NCBI GenBank assembly: GCA_910589195.1
Contig: CAJUTC010000006.1
Span: forward strand, 41,481-105,480
DNA from: an uncultured Lachnospiraceae bacterium
GTDB lineage: Bacteria > Bacillota > Clostridia > Lachnospirales > Lachnospiraceae
Length of the DNA: 64,000 bases
Reading direction: 5' to 3'
Positions 7,674 through 16,911 of this stretch are shown here, in pieces. The notes beneath the pieces were generated by a model. The model was not told the origin of the DNA. It searched no databases and worked only from the letters and a program-made list of their open reading frames with translations. The position numbers were made by a program, and so were the translations under genes. Position 1 is the first letter of the stretch, and each line of letters starts with the position of its first letter.

Positions 7674-9053
7674 ATGAATCAAAAGGAACGGGGACATAAG
7701 ATAAAGGCGGTAGAACCAGGATCTATTGCGGCAGAGCTGGAATTAGAGCCCGGAGATCGGGTGGTGACCATCAATGGCCATGAAATTGAAGATATTTTTG
7801 ATTATGAATATTATGTGGACAGCCCCTCCATGCTGATGGCAGTGGAAAAAGGAAATGGCGAAGAGTGGGAGCTGGATATTGAACATGAGTATGAGGACTT
7901 AGGAATTACATTTGAAAACGGCCTGATGAGCGAATATCGTTCTTGCTCCAACCAGTGCGTGTTCTGTTTTATTGATCAGATGCCTCCAGGGATGCGGGAA
8001 ACGCTTTATTTTAAGGATGATGATTCCAGGCTTTCGTTCCTTCAGGGAAATTATATAACCCTGACCAATATGAAGAAAAAGGATATTGACCGGATTATCC
8101 GGTTTCATCTGTCGCCAATTAATATTTCTGTGCATACGACCAACCCTGACCTGCGGTGCAAAATGCTTCATAACCGGTTTGCAGGGCAGGTTCTTTCCAT
8201 GATTGACCGGTTGTGGGAGGCGAAAACCCCCATGAATGGCCAGATCGTTCTGTGTAAAGGGATCAATGACGGAGAGGAACTGGAACGGACGATAAAGGAT
8301 TTGACAAAATATATTCCATATATGGAAAGTGTTTCTGTGGTTCCGGTTGGCCTGACGAAATTCCGTGAGGGGTTGTACCCATTAGAACCATTTAACAGGG
8401 AAGACGCAAAACAAGTGATTGCGCAAATTGAACGATGGCAGGAAACGCTTTATCCGAAATTCGGAACTCATTTTATCCATGCCAGCGATGAATTTTACCT
8501 TTTGGCCGGATGGCCCATGCCGAAAGAGGAACGGTATGACGGATATCTGCAATTGGAAAATGGAGTTGGCATGCTCCGGCTTTTCCAGGAGGAGATTTTA
8601 GACGCATTGGCCAAAATAGAATGCAAGCAAACAAAGGGGCAGGATATGGGAGAAGAGGTGGAAATTTCCATCGCTACTGGAATCTCAGCGTACGAGTCGT
8701 TACAAACCTACATTGGCTGGGTGACAGAACGGTTTCCCAACCGAAAAATCCATCTGTATCCCATTATAAATGAATTTTTTGGACATCAGATTACCGTGGC
8801 TGGGCTGCTTACTGGGCAGGACTTAATCAAGCAGCTAAAGGGAAAGGAATTGGGAACCCGGCTGCTTCTTTCTGTCAACATGTTCCGCAGCGGAGAGGAA
8901 GTTTTGCTGGATGATATCACCAAAACCGATCTGGAAAATGCTTTACAAGTTCCAGTGAATATTGTAAAATCAAGCGGATATGATTTTGTCAATGCCTTAT
9001 TATCTCCGGTTCCGGAAGGGCATCCGGAGTATAAGGAATATGAGCTTCATTAA
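7674..9053 (+). CDS. DUF512 family protein: PDZ-like domain plus radical-SAM-type cysteine cluster
   Basis: The N-terminus (about residues 8-70) is PDZ-like, with AVEPGSIAAELELEPGD and VVTINGHEIEDIFDY. It is followed by CSNQCVFCFIDQ, with Cys91, Cys95 and Cys98 in the CX3CX2C spacing of a radical-SAM iron-sulfur site. The C-terminal half is the DUF512 domain. No reaction is established for this family. Two in-frame upstream ATGs exist (for example 7638, also with a plausible ribosome binding site); 7674 was chosen because family members begin with this MNQKERGHKIKAVEPGS-type sequence. It commonly precedes der in clostridia, as here, which suggests a link to ribosome assembly or envelope genes (inference). 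Confidence 0.88.
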   Translation: MNQKERGHKIKAVEPGSIAAELELEPGDRVVTINGHEIEDIFDYEYYVDSPSMLMAVEKGNGEEWELDIEHEYEDLGITFENGLMSEYRSCSNQCVFCFIDQMPPGMRETLYFKDDDSRLSFLQGNYITLTNMKKKDIDRIIRFHLSPINISVHTTNPDLRCKMLHNRFAGQVLSMIDRLWEAKTPMNGQIVLCKGINDGEELERTIKDLTKYIPYMESVSVVPVGLTKFREGLYPLEPFNREDAKQVIAQIERWQETLYPKFGTHFIHASDEFYLLAGWPMPKEERYDGYLQLENGVGMLRLFQEEILDALAKIECKQTKGQDMGEEVEISIATGISAYESLQTYIGWVTERFPNRKIHLYPIINEFFGHQITVAGLLTGQDLIKQLKGKELGTRLLLSVNMFRSGEEVLLDDITKTDLENALQVPVNIVKSSGYDFVNALLSPVPEGHPEYKEYELH

Positions 9054-9090
9054 TGCTTCAGAATCGGGAAACTGTCAGGGAGGAATTCTT

Positions 9091-9153
9091 GTGAATCCGG
9101 ACACCAATCGTTTGAAAGAGTACTTGTATGATAATATGGAGGGAATTGAATGA
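9091..9153 (+). CDS. Possible 20-codon coupled leader ORF before der
   Basis: GTG 9091 lies 5-6 bases after a strong AGGGAGGA. It opens 20 codons, [20 protein letters not shown], that end in a TGA overlapping the der ATG (ATGA). The same ATGA coupling is used by annotated gene pairs in this window. The peptide has no recognisable function. It may exist to deliver ribosomes to der, whose own GGAGGG site lies inside it. It could be a chance frame. Confidence 0.4.
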   Translation: MNPDTNRLKEYLYDNMEGIE

Positions 9154-10478
9154 GTAAACCAGTAGTCGCTATTGTGGGAAGGCCGAATGTGGGAAAGTCT
9201 ACCTTATTTAATGTTTTGGCGGGGAGTGCCATCTCCATCGTGAAAGATACGCCAGGCGTTACCCGAGACCGGATTTATGCGGACTGCAACTGGCTAAACC
9301 GAAATTTTACCTTAATTGATACAGGAGGGATCGAACCGGACAGCCGGGATATTATCCTTTCCCAGATGCGGGAACAGGCGGAAATCGCAATCCAGACAGC
9401 AGATGTGATTGTTTTTATTGTAGATGTCCGGCAGGGGATGGTGGATGCGGACGCAAAGGTAGCGGATATGCTGCGTAAATCCAAAAAGCCTGTGGTATTA
9501 ACCGTTAATAAAGTGGACAGCATCCAGAAATTTGGAAACGATATCTACGAATTTTATAACCTGGGAATTGGAGATCCCATGGCAGTTTCTGCCGCGTCAC
9601 GTCTGGGGATCGGGGATCTGCTGGATGAAGTAGTAAAGCATTTTCCGGCGGAATCCGCCCAGGAGGAAGAGGATGAGCGTCCCAGAATTGCTTTAGTCGG
9701 GAAACCGAATGTGGGAAAATCTTCTATAATTAATAAAATTCTGGGGGAAAACAGGGTGCTGGTTTCTGATATTGCGGGAACTACAAGGGATGCGGTAGAT
9801 ACAGAATTTGTCCGGAATGGAACAGAGTATGTGCTGATTGATACGGCAGGCCTCAGACGGAAGAACAAAGTAAAAGAAGATCTAGAGCGCTATAGCATTA
9901 TCCGTACGGTTACAGCAGTGGAGCGGGCAGATGTGGTGGTCGTAGTAATCGACGCTAAGGAAGGAGTTACGGAGCAAGACGCTAAAATTGCCGGAATTGC
10001 CCATGACAGAGGAAAAGGAATTATTGTCGCGGTCAATAAGTGGGATGCGATTGAAAAGAACGATAAAACCATTTATGAGTATACCAGGAAGCTGAAAGGA
10101 ACCTTTTCCTTTATGCCTTATGCGGAATATCTTTTTATTTCGGCTGAAACAGGGCAGCGGTTGAATAAGCTGTTTGATTTGATTGATGTAGTCCGGGAAA
10201 ACCAGGCGCTTCGGGTATCCACCGGGGTATTAAATGAAATTATGTCGGAAGCAGTCGCCATGCAGCAGCCGCCTTCTGATAAAGGAAAACGGTTAAAGCT
10301 TTACTATATTACCCAGGTGGCAATTAAACCTCCTACCTTCGTAGTGTTTGTTAATGACAAAGAACTGATGCATTTTTCCTATACCCGGTATCTGGAAAAC
10401 CAGATTCGGGACGCATTTGGATTTAAAGGTACTTCGCTTAAATTTATCATTCGTGAGAGAAAGGAAAAGGAGCAGTAG
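9150..10478 (+). CDS. der: Ribosome-associated GTPase Der (EngA)
   Basis: An essential GTPase for 50S assembly, unusual in having two tandem G domains. The first has GRPNVGKST (10-18), a DTGG switch and NKVD. The second has GKPNVGKSS (184-192), [10 protein letters not shown] and NKWD. The C-terminal KH-like domain contains [21 protein letters not shown]. The length of 442 residues is typical. GGAGGG precedes ATG 9150. plsY starts two bases after its stop, so the two are cotranscribed. Confidence 0.98.
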   Translation: MSKPVVAIVGRPNVGKSTLFNVLAGSAISIVKDTPGVTRDRIYADCNWLNRNFTLIDTGGIEPDSRDIILSQMREQAEIAIQTADVIVFIVDVRQGMVDADAKVADMLRKSKKPVVLTVNKVDSIQKFGNDIYEFYNLGIGDPMAVSAASRLGIGDLLDEVVKHFPAESAQEEEDERPRIALVGKPNVGKSSIINKILGENRVLVSDIAGTTRDAVDTEFVRNGTEYVLIDTAGLRRKNKVKEDLERYSIIRTVTAVERADVVVVVIDAKEGVTEQDAKIAGIAHDRGKGIIVAVNKWDAIEKNDKTIYEYTRKLKGTFSFMPYAEYLFISAETGQRLNKLFDLIDVVRENQALRVSTGVLNEIMSEAVAMQQPPSDKGKRLKLYYITQVAIKPPTFVVFVNDKELMHFSYTRYLENQIRDAFGFKGTSLKFIIRERKEKEQ

Positions 10479-10480
10479 AG

Positions 10481-11116
10481 ATGGAACGAATCAGTTGCCT
10501 GGCAATCGGATATGTGTGTGGTTTGATACAGACTGGATACTTTTATGGAAAAATGCATGGGATTGATATCCGCCAGCATGGAAGCGGAAATTCCGGAACT
10601 ACCAACGCGCTGCGGGTTCTTGGAAAGAAGGCGGGCCTGGTGGTGTTTATCGGAGATGTGCTGAAAGCATTGATTCCATGCGTCTTAACCCGGCTCTTTT
10701 TTGGAAGCCGCCCAGGATATGAAGGGGTGGCATACCTTTATGCACTGTATATGGGATTTGGCGTAATTTTAGGCCATAATTTTCCTTTCTACATGAAGTT
10801 TAAAGGAGGTAAGGGGATCGCTGCCATGGCAGGGATTATAGCCAGCTTGGATTGGAGGCTTACTCTGGTGTGCGCGGCAGTCTTTCTTGGAACTGTTATC
10901 CTGACCCGCTTTGTGTCCTTAGGATCCATTCTGGTAGCGATTGCGTTTGTGCTTGTAAACAGCTATCTGTCCTACCAGGGATATTATGGTTTGTCAGAGG
11001 AGGTGATGACCGAATTCCGGATTTTGCTGGGAATCATTGCGGTAATGGCAATTTGGCGCCATCGGGCTAATATAAAGCGGCTTTTGGCTGGAAATGAAAA
11101 TAAATTAAAATTATAG
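10481..11116 (+). CDS. plsY: Glycerol-3-phosphate acyltransferase PlsY
   Basis: A membrane enzyme that transfers the acyl group of acyl-phosphate to glycerol 3-phosphate, the first step of phospholipid synthesis in most bacteria. The 211-residue protein has several hydrophobic segments and the signatures GSGNSGTTNALRVLG (about 36-50) and GHNFPFYMKFKGGKGIA (about 102-118). It starts two bases after der and precedes gpsA, which makes its substrate glycerol 3-phosphate, so plsY and gpsA form a functional pair. Confidence 0.96.
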   Translation: MERISCLAIGYVCGLIQTGYFYGKMHGIDIRQHGSGNSGTTNALRVLGKKAGLVVFIGDVLKALIPCVLTRLFFGSRPGYEGVAYLYALYMGFGVILGHNFPFYMKFKGGKGIAAMAGIIASLDWRLTLVCAAVFLGTVILTRFVSLGSILVAIAFVLVNSYLSYQGYYGLSEEVMTEFRILLGIIAVMAIWRHRANIKRLLAGNENKLKL

Positions 11117-11290
11117 ACGTTTTCCGGAACGTGTTTGATACATGGCTGGAGGGCAAACTTTGTAAACATTTGAAGCCGCAAATATTTATAGCTACAAAAT
11201 GAATCTGTAAAATTTAAAGATACAAAAATCTAAAGAAACAACCATTTGGAGCAACAAAAATTTTAAGACGCAAAGGAAAGAAGGGCAGGT

Positions 11291-12328
11291 ATGGCATCAG
11301 TAGGCGTAATTGGATCCGGAACCTGGGGGACAGGGCTAGCAGTCCTGCTTCAGTCTAAGGGCCATCAGGTAACTATTTGGTCCGCAATTGAAAGCGAGGT
11401 GGAAGACCTGTCGAAAAAAAGGCTTCATCCCAATCTTCCGGGGATTTCCATTTCAGAAGAAATTCAAATTACAGGCGATCTTGGGGAAGCAATGGAGGAA
11501 AAAGCGATTTTGGTTATGTCGGTTCCTTCTGTTTTCGTCCGTGCTACGGCGGCAAAGATGAAGACCTGGTGCAAAAGGGGACAAATTATTGTAAATGTGG
11601 CCAAGGGGATTGAGGAGCATACCTTAATGACCTTATCCCAGATTATAGAAGAAGAGCTTCCTGAGGCAGATGTGGCAGTATTATCTGGCCCAAGCCATGC
11701 GGAGGAGGTAAGCAGAGGTCTGCCTACCACTTGTGTAGCGGCAGCCAGAAGCCGGAAAACGGCAGAATTCATACAGGATATTTTTATGAATGAAGTATTT
11801 CGGGTTTATACAAGCCCTGATATCCTGGGAGTGGAACTTGGCGGTTCATTAAAGAATGTTATTGCACTGGCTGCAGGCATTGCAGATGGCTTAGGATATG
11901 GTGATAATACAAAAGCAGCGTTAATTACCAGAGGGATTGCGGAAATTGCCCGGCTTGGAACTGCAATGGGCGGAGAATTTCAGACATTCTGCGGACTGAC
12001 TGGAATCGGCGATTTGATAGTGACTTGTGCCAGTATGCACAGCCGCAACCGTCGTGCCGGAATTTTGATTGGCCAGGGAAAATCCATGGAAGAAGCTATG
12101 GAAGAAGTGCATATGGTGGTGGAAGGCGTTCACTCAGCCAAAGCTGCCCTTGCCCTTGCCCGTAACTATGGCCAGTCTATGCCAATTGTGGAACAGGTAA
12201 ACCAGGTATTGTTTGAACAAAAATCCCCCAGGGAAGCGGTTAATGATCTGATGCTGCGGGATAAGCGGACGGAAGGCTCTGAATTATTGTGGGAGCAATA
12301 TGAAAAACGAAATATGGAAAATAAATGA
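11291..12328 (+). CDS. gpsA: Glycerol-3-phosphate dehydrogenase [NAD(P)+]
   Basis: Reduces dihydroxyacetone phosphate to sn-glycerol 3-phosphate for phospholipids. The NAD(P)-binding motif GSGTWGTGLA is at 8-17. The catalytic-domain motifs VLSGPSHAEEV, LGGSLKNVIALAAG (with the conserved lysine), GYGDNTKAALITRG and LTGIGDLIVTC follow in normal order. The length of 345 residues is normal. The 174-base gap after plsY is A-rich, and I see no clear promoter or terminator in it. Confidence 0.97.
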   Translation: MASVGVIGSGTWGTGLAVLLQSKGHQVTIWSAIESEVEDLSKKRLHPNLPGISISEEIQITGDLGEAMEEKAILVMSVPSVFVRATAAKMKTWCKRGQIIVNVAKGIEEHTLMTLSQIIEEELPEADVAVLSGPSHAEEVSRGLPTTCVAAARSRKTAEFIQDIFMNEVFRVYTSPDILGVELGGSLKNVIALAAGIADGLGYGDNTKAALITRGIAEIARLGTAMGGEFQTFCGLTGIGDLIVTCASMHSRNRRAGILIGQGKSMEEAMEEVHMVVEGVHSAKAALALARNYGQSMPIVEQVNQVLFEQKSPREAVNDLMLRDKRTEGSELLWEQYEKRNMENK

Positions 12329-12376
12329 AATACAGCCGCAAATAATAAGAAAAATACAGGAACCGCTGAAAAATAG

Positions 12377-12405
12377 TTGACAAGCCTTTATGAAAAATTT
12401 ATAAT
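12377..12405 (+). promoter_or_regulatory. Strong sigma-A promoter of livJ
   Basis: Consensus TTGACA (12377-12382), 17 bases, consensus TATAAT (12400-12405). A leader of about 115 nt follows before the livJ ATG. It contains a possible GCTTTA/TAAAGC pairing but no riboswitch that I recognise. Confidence 0.85.
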
Positions 12406-12527
12406 TATGAAAGCTTTATGGTATTCTGTAGCTTTAACGTGCTGAAGAAATAAAGCCTATTATTGATAATTCAGCTCAGTATTGGCAAGCTTCAGAATCA
12501 TATAAGCAAAGATGAGGAGGAATTATT

Positions 12528-13775
12528 ATGAAAAAAGTAGTAAGTCTTGGTTTAGCGGCAGTTATGGCAGGTTCCCTGGTTGCCTGTGGAGGCAACACAG
12601 ACACTACCACTACAGCAGCGGAAACAGAAGCAGGAGCGGATCAAAAAGAAACAGCAGCAGATGAGAGTAAGGAAGAGGCTGGAAATGAAGCCCAGGAATC
12701 TTCGGCAACGGATCTGGAAGGCAGCTTTAAGATTGGGGTAATCGGGCCTTTGACAGGTGACGCGGCAGCTTATGGATTAGCGGTGCAGCATGGTGCTGAA
12801 ATTGCTGCTCAAGAGATTAACGCGGCAGGCGGTATCAATGGGGCAGCTATTGAAATCCAGGCTCAGGACGATGAGGCAGATCCAGAAAAAAGCGTAAATG
12901 CATATAATACATTAAAGGACTGGGGAATGCAGATGCTGGTTGGAACCACAACCTCTGGTGCTTGTATCGCGGTAGCGGCAGAAACAGTTAATGATAATAT
13001 GTTCCAAATTACTCCATCCGGTTCCGCAGTTGAGTGTGTAGCCAACCCTAACGCATTCCGTGTATGCTTCTCCGATCCAGATCAGGGTACAGCATCTGCT
13101 AAGTATATTGGCGAGAATAAGATGGCTACTAAAGTTGCGATTATCTATGATAAGTCCAGCGTATATTCTGATGGTATTCGGGAAACGTTTGTGTCAGAAG
13201 CCGCAAACCAGGGAATCGAGATTGTGGCTAGCGAAGCGTTTACTGCGGACAGCAAGACCGATTTTTCGGTACAGCTTGATAAGGCAAAGGACGCAGGGGC
13301 TGAACTGGTATTTTTGCCAATCTACTATCAGGAAGCTTCTATTATCTTAAAGCAGGCTTCTGACAAAGAATTTAGTCCTATTTTCTTTGGCGTAGATGGT
13401 ATGGATGGAATCTTATCCGTGGAAAACTTTGATACTTCCCTTGCGGAAAATGTTATGCTGCTGACTCCTTTTGCGGCAGACGCTGATGACGCGAAGGACT
13501 TTACCACTAAATATGTAGAGGCTTATGGGGAAACTCCGAACCAGTTTGCGGCTGATGCTTATGATGCGGTATATGCGGTTGCGGAAGCGGCTAAAGTAGC
13601 AGGCGTTACCCCGGATATGAGTTATTCTGATATCTGCGATGCCTTAATTCCAGCCATGACCCAGATAACCATTGATGGCTTAACCGGCACAGGAACTACC
13701 TGGAATGAAGCTGGCGAGCCAAATAAGGATCCAAAGGCAGTAAAGATTGTAGGCGGAAAGTACGAGATGCAGTAA
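12528..13775 (+). CDS. livJ: Branched-chain amino acid ABC transporter, substrate-binding lipoprotein
   Basis: This exported lipoprotein captures the ligand for the LivHMGF permease. The signal peptide ends in the lipobox LVAC with acylated Cys20. A Thr/Glu/Ala-rich linker (about 21-65) tethers the periplasmic-binding-protein type 1 domain, which begins at KIGVIGPLTGDAAAYG and contains the family sequence INAAGGINGAAIEI. The length of 415 residues is typical. A consensus promoter and GAGGAGGAA site suggest high expression. A terminator after livJ separates it from livHMGF, a common way to make more binding protein than permease. Ligand specificity (Leu, Ile, Val or other) cannot be read from sequence. 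Confidence 0.93.
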   Translation: MKKVVSLGLAAVMAGSLVACGGNTDTTTTAAETEAGADQKETAADESKEEAGNEAQESSATDLEGSFKIGVIGPLTGDAAAYGLAVQHGAEIAAQEINAAGGINGAAIEIQAQDDEADPEKSVNAYNTLKDWGMQMLVGTTTSGACIAVAAETVNDNMFQITPSGSAVECVANPNAFRVCFSDPDQGTASAKYIGENKMATKVAIIYDKSSVYSDGIRETFVSEAANQGIEIVASEAFTADSKTDFSVQLDKAKDAGAELVFLPIYYQEASIILKQASDKEFSPIFFGVDGMDGILSVENFDTSLAENVMLLTPFAADADDAKDFTTKYVEAYGETPNQFAADAYDAVYAVAEAAKVAGVTPDMSYSDICDALIPAMTQITIDGLTGTGTTWNEAGEPNKDPKAVKIVGGKYEMQ

Positions 13776-13890
13776 GTCCGGAAAATAGACGTGCGGATAT
13801 CAAAAAGCATATTCTAGTATATTGTATGGTCAGTGCAGCAAGTGCGTAGACCTACAGCAAGAATTCGAAACTTTTACAAGAAACCCAACA

Positions 13891-13921
13891 GAGGGTTGTC
13901 CCAGCGACAGCCCTCTTTTTA
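13891..13921 (+). terminator. Intrinsic terminator of livJ
   Basis: GAGGGTTGTC (13891-13900) pairs with GACAGCCCTC (13906-13915, one G-U), loop CCAGC, followed by TTTTT. It lies 116 bases after the livJ stop. Confidence 0.85.
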
Positions 13922-13996
13922 CAAAGGAACAGGCTCAGAACTGCTTTCTGCTGGGATTTCCAAAGTATAGCGGTTGTAAAGCTATGATAAACGTCT

Positions 13997-14084
13997 GCCG
14001 CCGGATGGGCGGCAAAAATTCAGGTATGCCAAATGCGCCAGCCAAACTGTTATAGGTGGCGGTACGTTCGCCGGCGCGTGAAGG
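13997..14084 (-). repeat. Dispersed two-hairpin element, copy C (minus strand)
   Basis: Read on the minus strand it starts CCTTCACG (14084-14077). P1 pairs GCGCC (14077-14073) with GGCGC (14039-14035), the linker TTTGGCATACCTGAAT occupies 14033-14018, and P2 is GCCGCC/GGCGGC (14013-14008 with 14002-13997) around a 5-nt loop. It lies between the livJ terminator and livH, in the opposite orientation to both genes. The rest of the 403-base gap 13776-14178 holds only the terminator and the livH leader. Confidence 0.8.
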
Positions 14085-14178
14085 GTTAGAAAAAAGGATT
14101 TGAAGGTAATCAATTCAAACTATAAAAACAGACCGGCATTTGGAGAGCCGGGAAAAGACATGCAAAAGAGGTGTGTAT

Positions 14179-15060
14179 ATGAGTTTCCTATCTTACTTAA
14201 TTAATGGAATCAGCCTTGGCAGTATTTACGCGATTATCGCTCTTGGATACACGATGGTATACGGAATTGCAAAGATGCTGAATTTTGCCCATGGCGACAT
14301 TATCATGGTGGGCGGCTTTGCGGCATTTACGGTGGTTAGCACCATGGGAATGAATCCGGTCCTTGGGATTTTAGCGGCAGTTGCGGTCTGTACCGTTCTG
14401 GGTGTTACCATTGAGAGGGTAGCCTATAAGCCTCTGCGGGGAGCTTCCCCTCTTGCGGTCTTAATTACGGCTATCGGCATCAGCTACTTGCTGCAGAATG
14501 TGGCTCTCTTAATTTTTGGTTCCAATTCGAAGCAGTTTGAGTCGGTTGTGAAAATCCCGGCCTTAAAGCTGGCGGATGGCCAGCTTTCCATATCAGGCGT
14601 TACTATGGTTACTATTGCCTCCTGTATTGTTATTATGGCTGTATTAACCACCTTTATTAACAAGACCAGGATGGGGCAGGCCATGTTAGCTGTTTCTGAG
14701 GATAAGGGAGCGGCCACATTAATGGGCATTGATGTAAACCGTACCATTGCGGTTACCTTTGCTATTGGATCCGCCCTGGCGGCTATTGCAGGCGTGCTTC
14801 TGTGCTCTGCCTATCCGTCGCTGACACCTTATACTGGTTCTATGCCTGGAATTAAAGCGTTTGTAGCGGCTGTATTCGGCGGGATCGGATCGATCCCAGG
14901 TGCTATGATTGGCGGCATTATCTTGGGAATTATTGAAAACTTATCAAAAGCTTATATTTCTTCGGAGCTTTCTGACGCTATTGTGTTTTCTGTTTTAATT
15001 GTAGTATTGCTGGTACGCCCAACTGGAATTTTAGGCAAGACGATTCACGAGAAAGTGTAG
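14179..15060 (+). CDS. livH: Branched-chain amino acid ABC transporter permease LivH
   Basis: Integral membrane half-permease of the LIV-type importer, 293 residues with about eight hydrophobic segments. Characteristic sequences are YAIIALGYTMVYGIAKMLNFAHGD near the N-terminus, the cytoplasmic loop DKGAATLMGIDVNRT for ATPase contact, and KAFVAAVFGGIGSIPGAMIGG. ATG 14179 has AGAGGTG 6-9 bases upstream. An in-frame ATG at 14140 lacks a site and was not used. livM begins directly after its stop, starting the livHMGF operon. Confidence 0.94.
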   Translation: MSFLSYLINGISLGSIYAIIALGYTMVYGIAKMLNFAHGDIIMVGGFAAFTVVSTMGMNPVLGILAAVAVCTVLGVTIERVAYKPLRGASPLAVLITAIGISYLLQNVALLIFGSNSKQFESVVKIPALKLADGQLSISGVTMVTIASCIVIMAVLTTFINKTRMGQAMLAVSEDKGAATLMGIDVNRTIAVTFAIGSALAAIAGVLLCSAYPSLTPYTGSMPGIKAFVAAVFGGIGSIPGAMIGGIILGIIENLSKAYISSELSDAIVFSVLIVVLLVRPTGILGKTIHEKV

Positions 15061-16140
15061 GTGCGGAAGATGAAAATGAAAAACGTGAAAAACAAAATAA
15101 CGATTCAAAACCTCATCACATACGCTATCGTAATTGCTTTTTGGGTGTTTATCCAGATCTGGAGTATGGCAGGGCATATGACGAATCTTCTGAATGGCCT
15201 TCTGGTACCCATTTGTACTTATGTAATTTTAGCGATTTCTTTGAATTTAACGGTAGGTATTTTAGGCGAATTAAGCTTAGGGCATGCAGGATTTATGTGT
15301 GTGGGCGCGTTTTCCGGCGCGTTTTTTACGAAAGCTATGGCAGACGCGATCCCAAGTGTGGGAGTGCGGTTCGCTATAGCCATTTTGATAGGAGCGGCTG
15401 TGGCTGCTTTATGTGGTTTTTTAATTGGAATTCCAGTTCTTCGCCTGAAAGGCGATTATTTAGCTATTGTTACCCTGGCATTTGGCGAGATTATTAAAAA
15501 CCTGATTAATGTTTTATATGTGGGAAAGGACAGCCAGGGATTTCATTTTTCTATGAAAGACGCGGCTTCCTTGAACCTAGAAGGTGACGGGGAAGTCATT
15601 ATTAAAGGCGCCCAGGGGATTACCGGCACACCGAAGGCATCTACCTTTACCATCGGGATTATCCTGGTATTGATTGCGCTGTTTATTATTTTGAATTTAA
15701 TCCATTCAAGAACTGGCCGGGCAATTATGGCGATCCGCGATAACCGGATTGCGGCTGAGTCAGTAGGAATTAATATAACCAAATATAAATTGCTGGCCTT
15801 TACGGTTTCAGCGTCTATCGCAGGGGTTGCGGGGGTATTATATGCCCATAATTTGTCCAGCCTTGCGGCTACGCCGAAGAATTTCGGCTATAATATGTCC
15901 ATTATGATCCTGGTATTTGTGGTACTTGGAGGAATTGGAAATATCCGTGGATCGATCATCTCAGCCGTTATTCTAACAGCCTTGCCAGAGCTTCTGAGAG
16001 GACTGAATAATTACCGTATGCTGATTTATGCCATTGTGCTAATCGCCATGATGCTGTTTAACTCTGCGCCAAAGGCCATTGAAATGCGAGAGCGGATGTT
16101 AGAGGCAATCAAAGGAAAAAAGCGGAAGGAGGCGGCTTAA
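15061..16140 (+). CDS. livM: Branched-chain amino acid ABC transporter permease LivM
   Basis: The second membrane subunit of the LIV importer, 359 residues with a basic N-terminus and about nine to ten hydrophobic segments. Family sequences are LNLTVGILGELSLGHAGFM and GDYLAIVTLAFGEI, the coupling loop AIRDNRIAAESVGINI, and LGGIGNIRGSI near the end. The start is either GTG 15061, abutting the livH stop, or ATG 15070; the ribosome binding site does not decide. It is followed without a gap by livG. Confidence 0.94.
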   Translation: MRKMKMKNVKNKITIQNLITYAIVIAFWVFIQIWSMAGHMTNLLNGLLVPICTYVILAISLNLTVGILGELSLGHAGFMCVGAFSGAFFTKAMADAIPSVGVRFAIAILIGAAVAALCGFLIGIPVLRLKGDYLAIVTLAFGEIIKNLINVLYVGKDSQGFHFSMKDAASLNLEGDGEVIIKGAQGITGTPKASTFTIGIILVLIALFIILNLIHSRTGRAIMAIRDNRIAAESVGINITKYKLLAFTVSASIAGVAGVLYAHNLSSLAATPKNFGYNMSIMILVFVVLGGIGNIRGSIISAVILTALPELLRGLNNYRMLIYAIVLIAMMLFNSAPKAIEMRERMLEAIKGKKRKEAA

Positions 16141-16899
16141 ATGGCTATGTTAGAAGTTAAAAATTTAAGTATCTCCTTTGGAGGACTGAAGGCAGTGGAT
16201 GATTTCCATATCACCATTGAAAAAGGTCAGCTTTACGGGCTGATTGGCCCTAACGGCGCCGGAAAAACTACCGTATTTAACCTTTTAACGGGGGTGTATA
16301 AGCCGGATTCCGGAAGTATTGAGCTGGATGGCAGAAATATAACCGGTAAGAAAACCATTGATATTAACCAGGCAGGCGTGGCCAGAACTTTTCAGAATAT
16401 CCGGTTATTTAAGGATTTGTCAGTTTTGGATAATGTAAAAGTAGGGCTCCATAACCATCATCCATACTCCACATTAGAAGGCATTTTAAGAATGCCACGT
16501 TATTTTCAGGTGGAAAAAGCGATGAATGAACAGGCGCTTGAGCTGTTAAAAGTGTTTGACCTGGATCAGGAGGCAGACTTTAAGGCATCGAACCTGCCCT
16601 ATGGCAAGCAGAGAAAACTGGAGATTGCCAGAGCTCTTGCCACAGAACCGAAGCTGCTGCTTTTGGATGAACCGGCAGCCGGTATGAATCCTAATGAAAC
16701 GAAGGAGCTGATGGATACCATCGGTTTTGTGCAGGAGCATTTTGATATGACCATTTTGCTGATTGAACATGATATGAAACTGGTATCCGGCATCTGTGAA
16801 AAGCTGACAGTGTTAAACTTCGGACAGGTGCTGACAGAAGGAAATACATCGGATGTTTTAAATAATCCGCAGGTAATTAAAGCATACTTAGGCGAATAG
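16141..16899 (+). CDS. livG: Branched-chain amino acid ABC transporter ATPase LivG
   Basis: One of two different ATPase subunits powering the LIV importer. The 252-residue protein has Walker A GPNGAGKTT (about 37-45), the Q-loop in ARTFQNIRLF, the signature LPYGKQRKLEIARALA, Walker B LLLLDEPAAGMNP and the switch histidine in LLIEHDMKLV. The C-terminal tail VLNNPQVIKAYLGE is typical of LivG. Its signature LPYGKQ replaces the general LSGGQ, as is normal for this subfamily. It directly abuts livM and precedes livF by 12 bases. Confidence 0.96.
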   Translation: MAMLEVKNLSISFGGLKAVDDFHITIEKGQLYGLIGPNGAGKTTVFNLLTGVYKPDSGSIELDGRNITGKKTIDINQAGVARTFQNIRLFKDLSVLDNVKVGLHNHHPYSTLEGILRMPRYFQVEKAMNEQALELLKVFDLDQEADFKASNLPYGKQRKLEIARALATEPKLLLLDEPAAGMNPNETKELMDTIGFVQEHFDMTILLIEHDMKLVSGICEKLTVLNFGQVLTEGNTSDVLNNPQVIKAYLGE

Positions 16900-16911
16900 G
16901 AGGAGAGGCGT

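Noticed and set aside
13822..14055. 77-codon open frame over the livJ terminator and element copy C
   Set aside because: Consists of terminator and repeat sequence; no ribosome binding site.
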